This document shows positions 33,200-45,233 of a stretch of DNA of 64,000 nucleotides, in pieces. The DNA lies in assembly GCA_030686995.1 (NCBI GenBank), contig CM060708.1, positions 103,546,523-103,610,522 on the forward strand. Reading direction: 5' to 3'. Source of the DNA: Artemisia argyi. Taxonomy: Eukaryota > Streptophyta > Magnoliopsida > Asterales > Asteraceae. Position 1 is the stretch's first letter. The number at the start of each line of letters is the position of its first letter. The notes below the pieces were generated by a model, which was not told the origin of the DNA, searched no databases, and saw only the letters and a list, made by a program, of their open reading frames with translations. The translations under genes were made by a program, and so were the position numbers.

Positions 33200-35136
33200 G
33201 GAGTTCGGTTCTCACGAGCAAGTAACTGAGTGGGTGCAAAATATAGCTCAGGAGCTCGGTTTTGTTATTGTTAAAAAGAGAACCAAGTCGGAAAAGGGTT
33301 ATTTGTACGAAATCAATTATAGGTTTTCAAAGGGTGGGAATTATGAACCTGAAAGTACTGGAAAACGGCAAACCAATACCTCTAAAACCAATTTTCCATT
33401 CAAATTAGTGGCGAAATATCATAAAACAAAATATTTTGGAGGTTGAGGGTGAAGGATGATAGGCATAATCATCCTTTTGCAGAGTCGTTACATGGTTTCC
33501 CATATGCAATGCGAATAAAGGATGATGAGTTTGGTTTGGTCCAACAATTGACAGAGTATAACGTACGACCACGTCATATACTTTCGACAATAAAGAATCG
33601 TAATCCGGATAACGTGTCTAGTGTTAGAACTATATATAACGCACAAAGTAAGATCCGGGGAGCCATAATAGGTGATAGAACTCCAATCCAAGTCCTTTAC
33701 TCACATTTGATGCATTCAGGGTATACATATTACGAGCGGGTAAATGAGCATAATGAGCTTGAGGAACTATTTTTTTTTCACCCCATGTCATATGCTCTAT
33801 GGTGTACATTCCCTGAAATCATGCTAATGGACTCCACATATAATACCACGCTGTTTAAATTGCCATTTTTGGAAATTATCGAAGTAACTTCAACAAATAA
33901 AACATTTTCAATGGCGTTTAGCTTTATAAACAGTGAAAAAGGGCCTAATTTCCGATGGGTATTGCAATGTGTGAAGAAGGTTGTATCCTGGAAATATTAC
34001 CCGCGTGTTATTGTCACTGACAGAGACTAAGCGTTGCCTAGGGCATGCAAAGCAGAATTTCCGAACGCTAACAGATTACTCTGTCGATGGCATATTTCAC
34101 AAAATCTGTTTCAGTATTGCAGAAATAGATGCGATTCGTTAGAGGAGTATGATTCCATTAAATGGACATGGGATTGGATGGTTCAAGCTCCGACATGTTG
34201 CATGTTCGAGCAATATTATGAACACCTACAACAGCTATTGGTCAACCATGCGGGTACTTAATTATTAATTCATTGTTTTTATTATTTAATAAATAAGCAC
34301 CCGAATGACCTTTTATTAATTCCTCTTTTTTCAGATATTGCTCAGTATCTGAATAACTGGTTGTGAGATTACTCAAACATGTTTATCTCGTTTATTACCG
34401 ATCAATATCGCAGCTACGTCCAGACAACAACGTGCAGAGTTGAGAGTCAACACGCGTTATTGAAATTATATTTGGGCAGCACACAATCCAACTTAAACAC
34501 GTTGTTGAGTTCGATCGATAAGATTCTCATTTCGCAAGAAACTGCGATAAAAGAGAGTTATAATAGAAGCATAAACGAGAAAATAAATAAATGTGATATA
34601 CCACTATTTGCAGAATTGTGGTATAAAGTTTCCAAATATGCTTTCAAACTCATGTTCAAAGAACTCCACCTGTCGAAAGCCACAGAAGATTGTAGCCATC
34701 AGTCGTGGTCAGTTTATGGACTACCATGCTTTCACGAAATGCGGTACTATGCAATTCGTGGTAAGTATATTAAATTTATGACTATCCAGTTATTTTCCCC
34801 ATTAAAATCAGTAATTTATATAAGTCACCTTTAATGAATGCAGAATGGCCTATTCTACAGGATGAAATTGGTATTTTTGGAGAAACCTATTTTCTCCGTG
34901 GCCTATTATCAACAGGCCACCGCCTGAAGATGGTCCTTCTTGTGAACCTGATGATGATACTTCTTTTGAAAATGACATGCGACTTGTCGTTTGTCAAGAA
35001 AAATATGTTACAGAAGGTGAGAGGGATATACCAACCTGAATCTATTAACATATGTGAACCTGCTATTCAGAAAAGTACCCGTGGACGTCCGAGCGCAAAG
35101 ACAAAAAGTCCAAGGGTACAAAAATCATGGACTTGA
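33200..35136 (+). pseudogene. MULE (Mutator-like) transposase, FAR1-related, degenerate
   Basis: Successive frames give one broken protein. 33200-33445 and 33443-34030 have an N-terminal FAR1-like region (RHNHPFAESLHGFPYAMR) and the MULE transposase core: MLMDSTYNTTLFKLPFLEII with the first catalytic Asp, then NFRWVLQCVKK and PRVIVTDRD with the second. After a stop at 34028 come LLCRWHISQNLF (34034-34261), an intron-like gap, and ESQHALLKLYLGSTQSNLNT with a SWIM-like end LPCFHEMRYYAI (34379-34834). A basic GRPSAKTK tail follows near 35090. Stops at 33444-33446 and 34028-34030 and at least one frameshift rule out function. Mutator transposases cut and paste elements with long terminal inverted repeats. 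Confidence 0.85.
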
Positions 35137-35341
35137 ATGAAGTACCAACCGTAGATCACCGAAGAAGCATAATTTCAAGATCTACCAAAGTCCCGAACTG
35201 AGCAAAGAACCTACAAGACATAGTTCTTACACGGGTCCTAGAGTTCAAGATGGTATAAGACACAGGTTATACGCTGGAGATGCAGCTAGCGACTATTTTA
35301 TAGAGCAGATTCCAGAGGTTTTCCATCCATAAATAATAAGT

Positions 35342-35856
35342 ATGTATAATGTGCTAGGTGATGGAAATTGTGGGTTTCGGTGTGTTGCCCATAGTATTGG
35401 TGGAGACGAAAATATGTGGCGCGAAGTTCGAGCTATGTTATTGCAAGAGCTAGACATAAATAGGTTACTTTACATAGATATGTGGTCGCAAAATGATTTT
35501 AACTGAATTCGCTGGTCTGTAAACTGGTTCGAATATGGAGCTGCACCGGAAGATCGCAGGATGTTATGCCAAACACGGGGTTGGTTATTGCTTCACTGAT
35601 TAACCGACCTTTTGTATTTATATCCCAGCGGGATTGGAATACATGTTTTCCGCTTTTTACCGGTCCAAACTTATCACAAGGAACTGCTCCCCTTGTGATT
35701 GCCCATGTGGGGGAAGCCTTTGGTGCTCATTTCATTTGTTTGACGCTAGACAAAGATTCACCACTTCCGAGTACTCACCCACAATGCGGGAGGTATAGAC
35801 TCCCAGATGCATCCGAATGGGCAACTTTATATTTCGATCGACAACACATGTTGTAA
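35342..35856 (+). pseudogene. OTU-type cysteine protease domain downstream of the MULE transposase
   Basis: From about 35342 the frame reads MYNVLGDGNCGFRCVAHSIG, the catalytic D-G-N-C motif of OTU deubiquitinases. A TGA interrupts near 35503 and a one-base change near 35560 shifts the frame. The second half (35566-35856) has INRPFVFISQ, PLVIAHVGEAF and AHFICLTL with the C-terminal catalytic His. Upstream, out-of-frame pieces (35220-35330) link it to the transposase tail. I recall OTU domains fused to or following MULE/FAR1-like transposases in plants, so this was probably the C-terminal part of one protein. Here it is inactive. Confidence 0.8.
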
Positions 35857-36116
35857 ATATTATACAGACAAAACATTGTAAATGAGTACTGATTTATGTT
35901 GTAAATAATTATACCGACAAAATATAGTGAATGATTACTAATTTATGTTGTAAATAACATTATTGATTGATTTTGTAAATTACATGTTGTAAATAATAAC
36001 TTATTTATGTTGTAAATAACTGTTTGTACATAGTGAATAATTACTCATTAATGTTGTAAATAACTGTTTGTACATATTGAATGATTACCGATTTATGTTC
36101 TAAATAATTGTTTATA
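35857..36116. repeat. Short repeats after the OTU pseudogene
   Basis: TTATGTTGTAAATAA-like units recur about six times, with CCGACAAAATAT near 35911. Related sequence lies on the far side of element B (54892-54965), showing that B split one host stretch. Confidence 0.6.
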
Positions 36117-36121
36117 TTATG

Positions 36122-37569
36122 TGATGAGGCGAAAAATGATCCGTTTTTAGGGAGTCATTTAAGCCTAGAATTGAATTTATTTGATCAAATATTGCCCTAA
36201 ATCGTTCCTTTTGTTATTTTAGGTACTTTTGGAGTGAATTCTAGAAAAGGAAGCATTTTGGACGTTTTTGGAGCATAAAAGTGAAGAAAACGGCAAAGTC
36301 TTAATGTGCCTTGCTGGGAACAGTACCTGACGGTGTCACAAGGTTCTACATGACGGCGTCAAGAGTAAAACAAGAGGTGAAGTGGATAAAGTCCGTAACG
36401 GTCCAAAGAGTTTTACATTAAGGGCATGACGGCGTCACCATAGGCCGTCATGGTCCCATTGCATGTGACGGCCCAGAGTAACTTTGCACTTGACGATGTC
36501 AGATCTGGATCTAGGCAATCCGATATTACTATGGGCGGCGAGTTGACGGCGTCAGACATTTCTTCTTGACGCCGTCACGATGGAAAATCTATATATAGTT
36601 TTGCAATTTTCATTCATTAAGAGAGGACATTAGAGGGATAACTTGGAGAAACCCTAGCATGATTTTTATTGTTCTTTCAAGGGTTTTTACCCTTTGAAAC
36701 CTTTCATGTTCAATTAAGATAAGTATCCTTTCAATTCATTCAATATGTCTATGTGTTGTTTGAATATATCTTACGCTTGTCTTGAATTTAACATGCTAGG
36801 CTAGATCTCTTGTGTGTTTGCTTAGATGTAGTGAAACCTAGATGTTGATAATGGGTTGATTGCTTGTTTATAGTTGTTATGGATGAATGATTTTGATGTT
36901 AGGCTTAAGAAAACGGGCAGACTTCCATAGGGTAACATGCTTGAACGTCTTGAGAAACATGAACCAATGCGTACTAGGTTTTTATGGTTGTATTTAATGC
37001 ATGAGCGAATTCTAATGATCCCATGTTAGGAGCTTCTTGCAGGCTTGACATAGGAGTGAAGTAGGAGCTTATAGAGTTGGGGAAGTACGTACGCCACCCC
37101 ACGAATGGTATTAAGGAATATAACCCGTCATCCATGCAACTGTAACAAACTATCAACTTGTAAAAGATATCTAGGGAGTAATGAAATCTAAGTAAACACA
37201 ATTCTCCCCATTATTGTTCACACCATTAGTTTAATTAGTTTTATTTTCATTTTTGTTATTTTATTTTGATTGCATCTTTAGTTATTGGGTTAGTTGATTA
37301 ACAACTAATTCCGCCCCTCTTCCAAAAACCAAGAATTTAATTGCTTTTATAAAAATATAAAAAAAAAAATACAAAAAGAATCATCCCTCACCTCTAGACC
37401 TAGTTTTTAGGCTTTCTAATCCTAGCGACACTATTCCTGAGTTGAACGATTAATCCCCCGGTACTTGTCACTATACTATACTACAACGATCAAGTACACT
37501 GCCTGGTGGGGGTTGTAAGCTTCTCGAGATCCCTCGAGAGGTAAAGCCTGGTGCAATTCCCACGCAACA
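36122..37569 (+). repeat. Element B 5' LTR
   Basis: TGATGAGGCG...ACGCAACA, 1448 bases, followed by the PBS. It contains six TGACG-N-(C/T)GTCA sites and a TATATATAG box at 36590-36598. Confidence 0.92.
36328..36577 (+). promoter_or_regulatory. Six TGACG-type palindromes upstream of the element B TATA box
   Basis: Sites at 36328-36338, 36351-36361, 36427-36437, 36491-36501, 36544-36554 and 36567-36577; four are perfect TGACG-N-CGTCA. The last ends 12 bases before TATATATAG (36590-36598). The right LTR has the corresponding array at 53646-53895. TGACG is the TGA-bZIP (as-1) core; regulation is inferred. Confidence 0.55.
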
Positions 37570-37596
37570 AGTTTTTGGCGCCGTTGCTAGGGAATA
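37570..37596 (+). other. Primer-binding site of element B
   Basis: AGTTTTTGGCGCCGTTGCTA directly follows the LTR, an Athila-type PBS like that of A. Confidence 0.85.
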
Positions 37597-37736
37597 GTTA
37601 TTGTCTAGGTTAGGATTTCTTTTTATTAGGTCTACTTGCTAGATTCCTTTCTAGTAAGATTTTATTTTATTTTTAGGTTTTCTTTAGTCTATCTATTTCT
37701 TCCTGTCTTTGTTCGTAACCTTTACCATCCGACATC

Positions 37737-38930
37737 ATGGAAGGTGGTAACATCTTTGAACCCATCAACCCACCACAACAAAACCACCCACAAAACCCAC
37801 CACTAGCAAACCAACCTCTTAGGCCCCGAACCCTAGGAGAGTATTCCCGTCCTAGCCACCAAGGCTATCGAAATACTATTGAGCTCTCCCAAGGAGCCAT
37901 TGTGTCCCCCTTGCGATCCGACACCATCCGGTTGGTGCAAAGCGGATGTGCATTCCATGGACTTCGTTCTGAAGATCCTAACCAACATCTCAAGGATTTC
38001 CTTAAAATCGTAGATCCTATAGACCTTGATGTTACAACTAGAGAGTCGACCCGATTATGCCTATTCCAATTCTCTCTACGTGATCAAGCTAGTCAATGGC
38101 TTGAACGTTTACCTGCGGGATCCATCACCTCATGGGATGATCTCATCGCTCGTTTCCTTAATCAATTTTTCCCACCAGGGAAAATTGCGATGCTTAGAAA
38201 TGATATCTTGATGTTCCAACAACATCAAGGTGAAACTTTCTACGAAGCATGGGCTCGTTTCAAGGATCTACTCCAAAAAGTCCCTCATCATGGTATAAAT
38301 CTTTGGTTATTAGTTCAAATCTTCTATGACCATGTCGACTATCACACCAAACGTACCATCGATCGAGCCGCCGGAGGCAGATTGTGTGATAGGAACGTCG
38401 AGGAATCTTGGGAAATTATTGACGAACTTGCCGCCGATAATCAAGAATTATGGGAGTTTAATCACACTATAGAAGCGGCCATCAACGCAATCTCGACACC
38501 TGGAGAGACTAATCAAATCTCCGATGAACTCCTTTGCAAACTTGAGGCAAAAGTTGACTATTTCGAGGAAAGGCAAAAGAGACCTTTAAGTCCTAGACGG
38601 GCTGCTGTCAATTCTGTCTCGAAAATGACTTCAACGCCATTATCAGAGTCACCCTCTAGAGAGAATGTTGAGACCTTTCAAAATTATGCCCCACCTTATT
38701 CTCCTCCTGAAAAACTTAGCCTGGAATTTGAAGCTCGAATGAGAGAATATATGGCAACCCATTCTGAGTGGCTTGCTAGATTCGAGGAAGCAGTTTATAA
38801 ACAAAAGGAGGAGATGCAAGAGAAAATGAAGGAGATGATGAGCCTAGTGGAGGAGTATGCAAACCAGAAAACCCCTGAAATAATGTTACTAAGGAAAGAA
38901 AGCGCCACCCCCCACTACCCGATTTGTTAA
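37737..38930 (+). CDS. gag: Element B gag (Athila-type)
   Basis: 397 codons from MEGGNIFEPINPPQQ. The gag domain occupies residues about 60-205 (CAFHGLRSEDPNQHLKDFLK, RDQASQWLERLPAGSIT, DDLIARFLNQFFPPG, QIFYDHV) and closely follows the gag of element A. The C-terminal third is helical and charged (EEMQEKMKEMMSLVEEY). I see no zinc knuckle before the frame ends. A length change in the C6 run near 38910 brings the stop at 38930, and the continuing frame leads to the protease. The intact protein would form capsids; this copy is truncated. Confidence 0.85.
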   Translation: MEGGNIFEPINPPQQNHPQNPPLANQPLRPRTLGEYSRPSHQGYRNTIELSQGAIVSPLRSDTIRLVQSGCAFHGLRSEDPNQHLKDFLKIVDPIDLDVTTRESTRLCLFQFSLRDQASQWLERLPAGSITSWDDLIARFLNQFFPPGKIAMLRNDILMFQQHQGETFYEAWARFKDLLQKVPHHGINLWLLVQIFYDHVDYHTKRTIDRAAGGRLCDRNVEESWEIIDELAADNQELWEFNHTIEAAINAISTPGETNQISDELLCKLEAKVDYFEERQKRPLSPRRAAVNSVSKMTSTPLSESPSRENVETFQNYAPPYSPPEKLSLEFEARMREYMATHSEWLARFEEAVYKQKEEMQEKMKEMMSLVEEYANQKTPEIMLLRKESATPHYPIC

Positions 38931-39335
38931 TTCCATCACAATTGTCCACACGGGTAATGAAGAAGTAGAAACCCCTAGTGAACAAACCATAGAAGAACCG
39001 CCAAAATCCCAATCCTTAAGTTACTACCTAAAACATGATATAAACGAAAACACCATAACAAATTGGATAAAGGGTGACGGGCGTAACCAATCCTCCAAAC
39101 TTATTTCAGAGAAGGAGAAAGAGGGGAAAGATGAGTATGATACCTTACCTGGGGGACCGGTATTTGAGAAACTACTTGTACAAAAAGTAGCTACTAAGCA
39201 GATGGCGTGTGGGAACTTTTAGATACCAACCAGCATTGGGAATTTGCAATGTCTGAATGCTTTCGCCGACCAAGGATCGGAAGTAAATCTTATGCCCCTA
39301 ACTATCTACACCCAACTAACATCAGAAATGACAGC
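38931..39335 (+). pseudogene. Element B gag-protease linker and protease N-terminal part
   Basis: In the frame shifted from gag the sequence continues (ETPSEQTIEEPPKSQ, YLKHDINENTITNWIKG) to a TAG at 39220-39222. It then reads LQCLNAFADQGSEVNLMPLT, the aspartic protease active-site region with D-Q-G in place of the usual D-L/T-G. The frame is broken at 39335 by element C. Confidence 0.7.
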
Positions 39336-42300
39336 TGATCGGTTCCGAACGGTCAAATAAGTTCACCAGGTGATGGTCAACCAGGTCAAACGTCTAAAAC
39401 CAAATCTCCATGGAATATAGGGGTTTCCCCGGGTCGTTATGTCCCGACGAGGTGTGGATAGTATTTAAAACGTGTTTGTGATCGGGTGAATTTGGACTGA
39501 AAGGGGTTGTGAATGATTACGCTATGAGATGAGGAATGAAAATATCTTAGAAACACTATATTAACATTTACTGATGATCACATATACTAAAAACGTAAGC
39601 TAAGACTAAAAACGCGTTCGTTTGATTTAAATTTACGTTGACGTGCGAAATAAAACGCGAGTTTTTGTGAAATAAAATACCTACGGATGTGAAAATTACA
39701 TTTTTACAATCCTAATAATAAAAGAAAATTTTTGGAAAAAGAAAAATAATTTTTACACTATTTAATTAATTATTATTAATTAGTTACTAATTTCCTAATT
39801 ACTTTTAATTATTACACTAAATTATAACTAATTATGAAAATACACTAAAAATATGAAAATTAAATTTGGAAAAATCTAAAATATTATAAAACTAATTTTA
39901 AAACTGAAAATATATTTTTAAGACTTTTAAATAATTATTATTAATTATTAACTAATTATTAATTAATTTAAACTATCATTAATTATTAAAAATACTAAAT
40001 GAAAAGAGAAAAATATGAAAAAATTACAGAAATTATTTTACAACTACAGGAACCTAAGAAAATTATAAAAACACTAAGTGCTTAAGAAAAATAAGCAAAT
40101 AAGCAATAAACTTCTTAAATAGAAGCTATCACTTCATTTATTTTTGGCTTTTTCAAAATTTTCTTTTACAATCCTACTTAAACATTGAAAACATCAAACT
40201 TTTGTGAACACACTTTGGCTGTAACTTAAAATTAAGCACTTGAGAGAGCAAAGTGCTTAACAGTTTTGGAAACAAAGCTTATTAGGATTTTAAATGCTTG
40301 AAAAAACTACTTAATAAGCTAACTACTGACCCCTAACACAAAATAAGCTAACAACAGCTGATAACAACTAGAAATAAACAAGGAGAAACCAGATAAGTAC
40401 AGTGAATAAGCTGGATTAACAAAATAAGCAATTCCAAAATTCTGTTCACAAACAGCCCAATGTGGTAACCTGTAGGCTTGTGTGGGGCCCACAGGGGTAC
40501 AAGGGGGGCCAAAGTGATGGATGATCCAAACAGGTGGCATGGAAGGCTTTCCAAAACACCCAAGAACAGCCAATAAGCTCAAGGATTGAGCTTATTGCAT
40601 CTTTGGGAAAGTTGGTGCAGGAAACAAAAACTCAAGTCACTTGGTGATATGGCAGTTGAACAAGGCAAGCTTACAAGCTAAAAATAAGCAAATTACAAAC
40701 ATTCAAATCCTTAAGCTGACTCATATGAGCATGTAATAGACTTCCAACAATGAATATTAGCTTTAGATTAAATGAAAATAGCATTTAACTAGCAATGATC
40801 CAATCAGTGATGATGGTTGATGTTTAAGTGAGCATTTGCGATTTGGCAGCCAACAAGCGTAAAAAAAACTCAAATAAGCTTATACAAACACAACCTTAAA
40901 CATCAACAACAACTAATAGCAATAAATAAACAAGCAAGGATCAAACAGATTTAAGAATCAAACAAGCTTGGCATGAAAAATAAGAACAAGAAGGAAAAAA
41001 AAAAAAAAAAAAAAAAAAAGAAGTAGCAGCAGTAGCAGTTACAAAAAGGGCCAAATAGGAGCTCAAATAAGCTAGAATAATAAGCACTTCAGGCCAAACC
41101 ACTTATGGATCTAACAAGTTGACCTAACAAGGTTCTCAAAACACCAAGAGTCATGTCATAAGCTAAAAAGATTAACAAGTTATGAGCTGTAAAAAAAAAC
41201 GGGTCAAATGGTAAAGTTGGGTGCAGGGCAACTACATGCCCAACTGTCCAACTTTGGACTGCTTAAAAGCTCGTAGAAAAAATTCCTAAAATTATAAAAA
41301 ATTTGTTTTTAGAACCACAAGCTGGCAAGGTTTAGGCATAACAAAATTTAAAGCAAATGGCCAACAAATAAAAGATTTAAAATTACTTGACTAAGGGGCG
41401 GTGGGGACTTGTTGTAACTGATGGGGTAGGGCTGCAAATGGGTAAACTTTAGCTATTACTAAAAACTTGACCCCAACACTTAAGAACATGTAATCTATAC
41501 CTGTTTAAGCAGCAAAAAGAACTATCAAAAGCACCTACAAATTTCAAATAAACCTGATGGAGTGGGGCTCGTACTTAGCTATCTGTTTGCAGCAGTGGCT
41601 AAATGGGCAAAAAAAATTGCAAGTTTGACCTAGGGAAAGTCAACCACAGAGTAATGCTCTAATACACTGGTCCATTTGAAGCAAGTATGAACCAGAAACA
41701 ATTACGAAAAGGCTTAAACTAGGATTCTACATAAGCATTAAATAAAAACAGTCATAAAATGAGATTTTTAGAAAACAAACTTTAAACACTTGAAACCTAC
41801 TGGAAACTACTGAATTCTACTTAAAAACTACCAATAACACTAAACCAAAGCTAATCTAAATTGGGGTTAGGGTCAAAAACAGGTTTATGGTCAAATTGGT
41901 CCCTTAACCCAAACAGTCCCTCATAGGGATGTTGTTTGATTTCTTTAAACTAAAAACTGATTTCTAAAACTGGAACTTACAAGTAGTTGATATATTAAAT
42001 ACTAACTAAGCTAGAGAAGCAGTAGTGAACAAGCACTAAGCAATAAAATAAGCTGATAAGCAACAACTATATTTCCTTTTTTATTTTGATTTTTGTGATA
42101 TTCCTGAGAACTTATATAAATAACTTTGAAAACATTTTCTAAAGACACAAACCTACAATAAGCTGTAAAAGCTTATATTAGCTAATAACAATGGCAATAA
42201 GTTTAAGAATAAGCACTAGACATTAAATTAGACAAGAAACAAAGGCTAACTGGGAAATTTTTATTTATTGAAAGCAGCAGTACAATATTTTGATTAAAAG

Positions 42301-43366
42301 GCTGAGAATACTAACTTAAAACCTCAATAAGCTAAAGTTACATTTTATTTTACACTAATACTAAAACCTAAAAATCTAACTCTCCATCACTGCACCATCT
42401 TTTTTTTTCTTTTATAGTGGTACTTTAGGGTTTCCACCAGTACTCTCAGCATCCCCCCTCCTTTCTTGACCCTTGGATGAGCTTGATTACATCCTGACCC
42501 TCAATTTCCTTTTGGCGGGAAAAAGGGATTATAGCATTTGGCAGTTAGCTTTTTGGAAGGAGGGGCAAGTTTTGGTTTTTTGTGGAGGAAAGGTGAGTAG
42601 GGTGGGTGAGTTGCAGAAAAAGGGAAGTGTAGGGGTGATAATGGTGTTGGTGCAGGGTTACAGCCTTACAGGTCACGGGGGGAGGGAAAGAGGGGTTAGG
42701 GTTTGACTTATTTTGATTGGGAGAGGGTATTAAAAAAACGGGGTGTAAAGGTTTTTGTATTTTTGGGCTTGAGGTGGTGATGGGCCTGGAAGAAGGTAAG
42801 GGCTTGGGTTTTATTTTTATTTGGATCTGGATTTTGGGGTAAATTAGTATGGGATCCGTTTGGTTTGGTATTTGTAAATCACAAGGACCATTGTTGTACT
42901 TTTGGAAAACTTGAGGGACTGAGATGTAAACTTTCAAAAAGCTTCCACAAGGACTAAAGTTGCCAAGTAATAATAACCAAAGACCATAATTTCAATTTTC
43001 CAAATTTTGAAACCCCGAGGACCAATTTCGCCAAATTTCAAACTCCATGGACCAAATATGTAATTTCTCAAAATTTTTACTCCAAGGACCATTTTTGAAA
43101 ACTTTTAATTTCCAAGGACCATACATGACTTTTTCATTCAAAATTTTTGCTCAAGACTGTTTTTGACGAGTTTTGAAAGTTGGGGGACTGAAACTGCCAA
43201 TTATGCAAACTTTGTTCGTTTTTCATTTGTTCTTAAACATTTTGCATCTAGAACGTATAAAACACAATTTTGGAATATTTTTAGTATTTTGATGCATTTC
43301 TGAGTGTTTTTGTATGTTTTGCAGTTCAGATTTGACCAAAAATGATGAGTGTTTGAGCACTCATCA
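39336..43366 (-). repeat. Element C 3' LTR (left copy)
   Basis: 4031 bases, TGATCGGTTCC...CACTCATCA on the plus strand. The interior is AT-rich, with many AATAAGC(T) motifs and an A-rich run at 40995-41020. Open frames of 70-130 codons in it (for example 42473-42706 plus and 42545-42937 minus) are present in both LTRs, overlap each other on opposite strands and show no domain, so I do not call them genes. Confidence 0.92.
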
Positions 43367-43403
43367 ATCCCCCACACTAAACTATTGCTAGTCCCTAGCA
43401 ATA
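43367..43403 (-). other. LTR-adjacent polypurine tract and hairpin of element C
   Basis: In the element's sense: hairpin TATTGCTAG-GGA-CTAGCAATA (43403-43383), then GTTTAGTGTGGGGGAT up to the LTR. The layout matches the hairpin plus polypurine tract beside the LTRs of A and B although the stem sequence differs. Confidence 0.75.
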
Positions 43404-43433
43404 CTGTTTTGAAAACTTGATGGATTTTAAACT

Positions 43434-43800
43434 CTTTACCAAAAGCCATCACTTCTGGAGTAGCCAGGTGTAAGAATTGTGGCACACCTGAAGACCGTGT
43501 GATTTTGTGCAAACCACCAGCTGTCAACGGATTTGATTAGTCTTTACCAAAATCCGTTTGCTTCTGGACTAGCCAGCTCTTGATGGAATAGTCAACATCT
43601 TGGTGAGCTGATTACCAATTATGGATTTTCCACGGCCTTTACCACAAGCCATAATCTTGTGGGCTAGCCAACTCATTTGCTTTTGAGGATATGGGGATTT
43701 GAGGAACCATACAATTTTGGGCAAATTGCAAGCCGTGAACGGATTTGAGATGTCTTTACCAAGAGCCGTTTGCTCCTGGACTAGCCAATCCCTTTTGTCG
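43434..43800. repeat. Four diverged repeats in the element C 3' UTR
   Basis: CTTTACCA(A/C)(A/G)A(G/T)CC... TGG(A/G)(C/G)TAGCCA blocks begin at about 43435, 43542, 43637 and 43755, so the periods are about 107, 95 and 118 bases. The middle parts have diverged. Function is unknown. Confidence 0.65.
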
Positions 43801-43932
43801 GTTAGACAAGGCGGACTGATTACCACAAAAATTTTGAAGCACCAGTGAAAATATTTTGAAATTTTTGAAATTTTGGCAAAAACGGAGGTATTATATAGTA
43901 AAATGTGATAAAATTTGCTAGAATAGCGAATA

Positions 43933-43985
43933 CCCCCCCCCCCCCCCCCCCCCCACACTTAGCATGAATATTGTCCTCAATATTC
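43933..43985 (-). other. Internal hairpin-polypurine module of element C with a 22-base G tract
   Basis: In the element's sense: GAATATTG-AGGA-CAATATTC (43985-43966), then GCTAAGTGTG and 22 consecutive G (43954-43933). A third module lies at 44120-44094: AGGGT-TTTC-ACCCT, then AAGTGTGGGGGAGT. Confidence 0.75.
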
Positions 43986-44175
43986 AAAATCCCGGCTATT
44001 ATGCCGACTCTTTGAACGTAAAAGGGCAACATTACAAGCTAAGCGTGGAAAACACCATTTTGTTTTTCACTCTTGTAACCATAGTATGGGGGACTCCCCC
44101 ACACTTAGGGTGAAAACCCTATAAGCATGCTACTGTTTTTGTTTACCGAGTCGCTAGCTTGACTCGACCCCGAAT

Positions 44176-44622
44176 TCATTTGTCCTTGGGGAAGCATGAT
44201 GTAGAAGAAAAAATCTCAATCGGACTTTCATTCAAGATGTTTGGACAAACATTTGAAGCACGTGAAAGTTTCACACCGATGAGATAAGTATCTGGCTCAA
44301 GATAATGATATATGAAAATGCCGGGATCAAAGATGGTATCTTCATTCCCGAAGGAGTGAAGAAGAGAAGAAGTCACCTTATAGGTGAAGAAAAGGAAGAA
44401 AACCATGATGTAAATCATGATAAGATCTTCTTCCTCGAGAGGAGGCTCATTAGCCTGAGTTTGGATTTCTAGGGTTAAGCTCGTAAACAACCCGGGAGGG
44501 TGGGTGGGAATTTGTAAATTCTCATAATTGAGAGCATCTATCCCCGGGCAATCAAACTCCGGAGGAGTCATGATATGATGGGTGAGTTCACCAGAGAACT
44601 CCTCATGAAGAGAATCATTCAC
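44176..44622 (-). pseudogene. Element C acidic protein, C-terminal fragment
   Basis: 149-codon frame rich in Asp, Glu, Pro and Leu, containing GNEDTIFDPGIFIYHYLE. I recall NEDTIFDPGI as a conserved motif in a very abundant family of Asteraceae transposon proteins of unknown function, so this is probably the C-terminus of the protein that begins at 46211. Intervening stops and frameshifts separate the pieces in this copy. Confidence 0.55.
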
Positions 44623-44789
44623 AAGATGTGAATCTGTGAACTCAAGTTCCGGAATAGACTCATCACAATCCTCGTTCTGAATATCAAAGAGTGGATTATC
44701 AGAAATCAGAGTGAATTCATATTCGAATTCAAATAGAGGATTGGTGAGAGTAGTATTGAATGTTTCGGGAACAAAGAGATTATTATTCT

Positions 44790-45131
44790 CTATTGGATTG
44801 TCGGGATAAGAAGTGAGTGGTGGATCATGATATAGGAGACTTTCAATTTCTCCCAGATCGGCTTCAAAGTCGAGGAGGCCATCATCACCTTCAAATGAAA
44901 GTGGATTGATGTAAGTAAGTTCATCAGCGAACTCCTCAAGAAGAGGATCAACATCAGACTAAGGGAGTGATGCCTCAATATACTCAATGTCTCCATGAGA
45001 TGTACAATCATCATTAAAATCTGAGAAAGTCTCAAAATGATCGTTAGGACACTCAATAGGGGAAGGTAAATCACACACATGATCAAAAGTTCCATGTGAC
45101 TCTCTTGGGATTGGGACAAGGATCTCAACAC
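44790..45131 (-). pseudogene. Element C middle ORF fragment
   Basis: A minus-strand frame between the zinc-knuckle ORF and the acidic C-terminal fragment. All three frames here look decayed. The most protein-like readings are Ser/Asp/Glu-rich, as expected for the linker of the same protein, but I cannot choose the correct frame. Confidence 0.3.
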
Positions 45132-45233
45132 TAGACTTTATGAATTCGTCCGATTCCTTTGCAGGATAGTGTCAAGATGCTCATCCCCCATGTTCAAAGA
45201 GTGAGTGTGAACTTCGGGTGTGATATCAATAGA

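Noticed and set aside
40319..40582. Minus-strand frames of 87 and 71 codons, repeated at 47358-47621
   Set aside because: LTR sequence present twice. Two frames overlap in the same place and neither has a recognisable motif.
42473..42937. Overlapping frames of 77 and 130 codons in the left LTR of C (and again at 49503-49967)
   Set aside because: They lie on opposite strands over the same purine-rich LTR segment and show no domain. The duplication only reflects the two LTRs.
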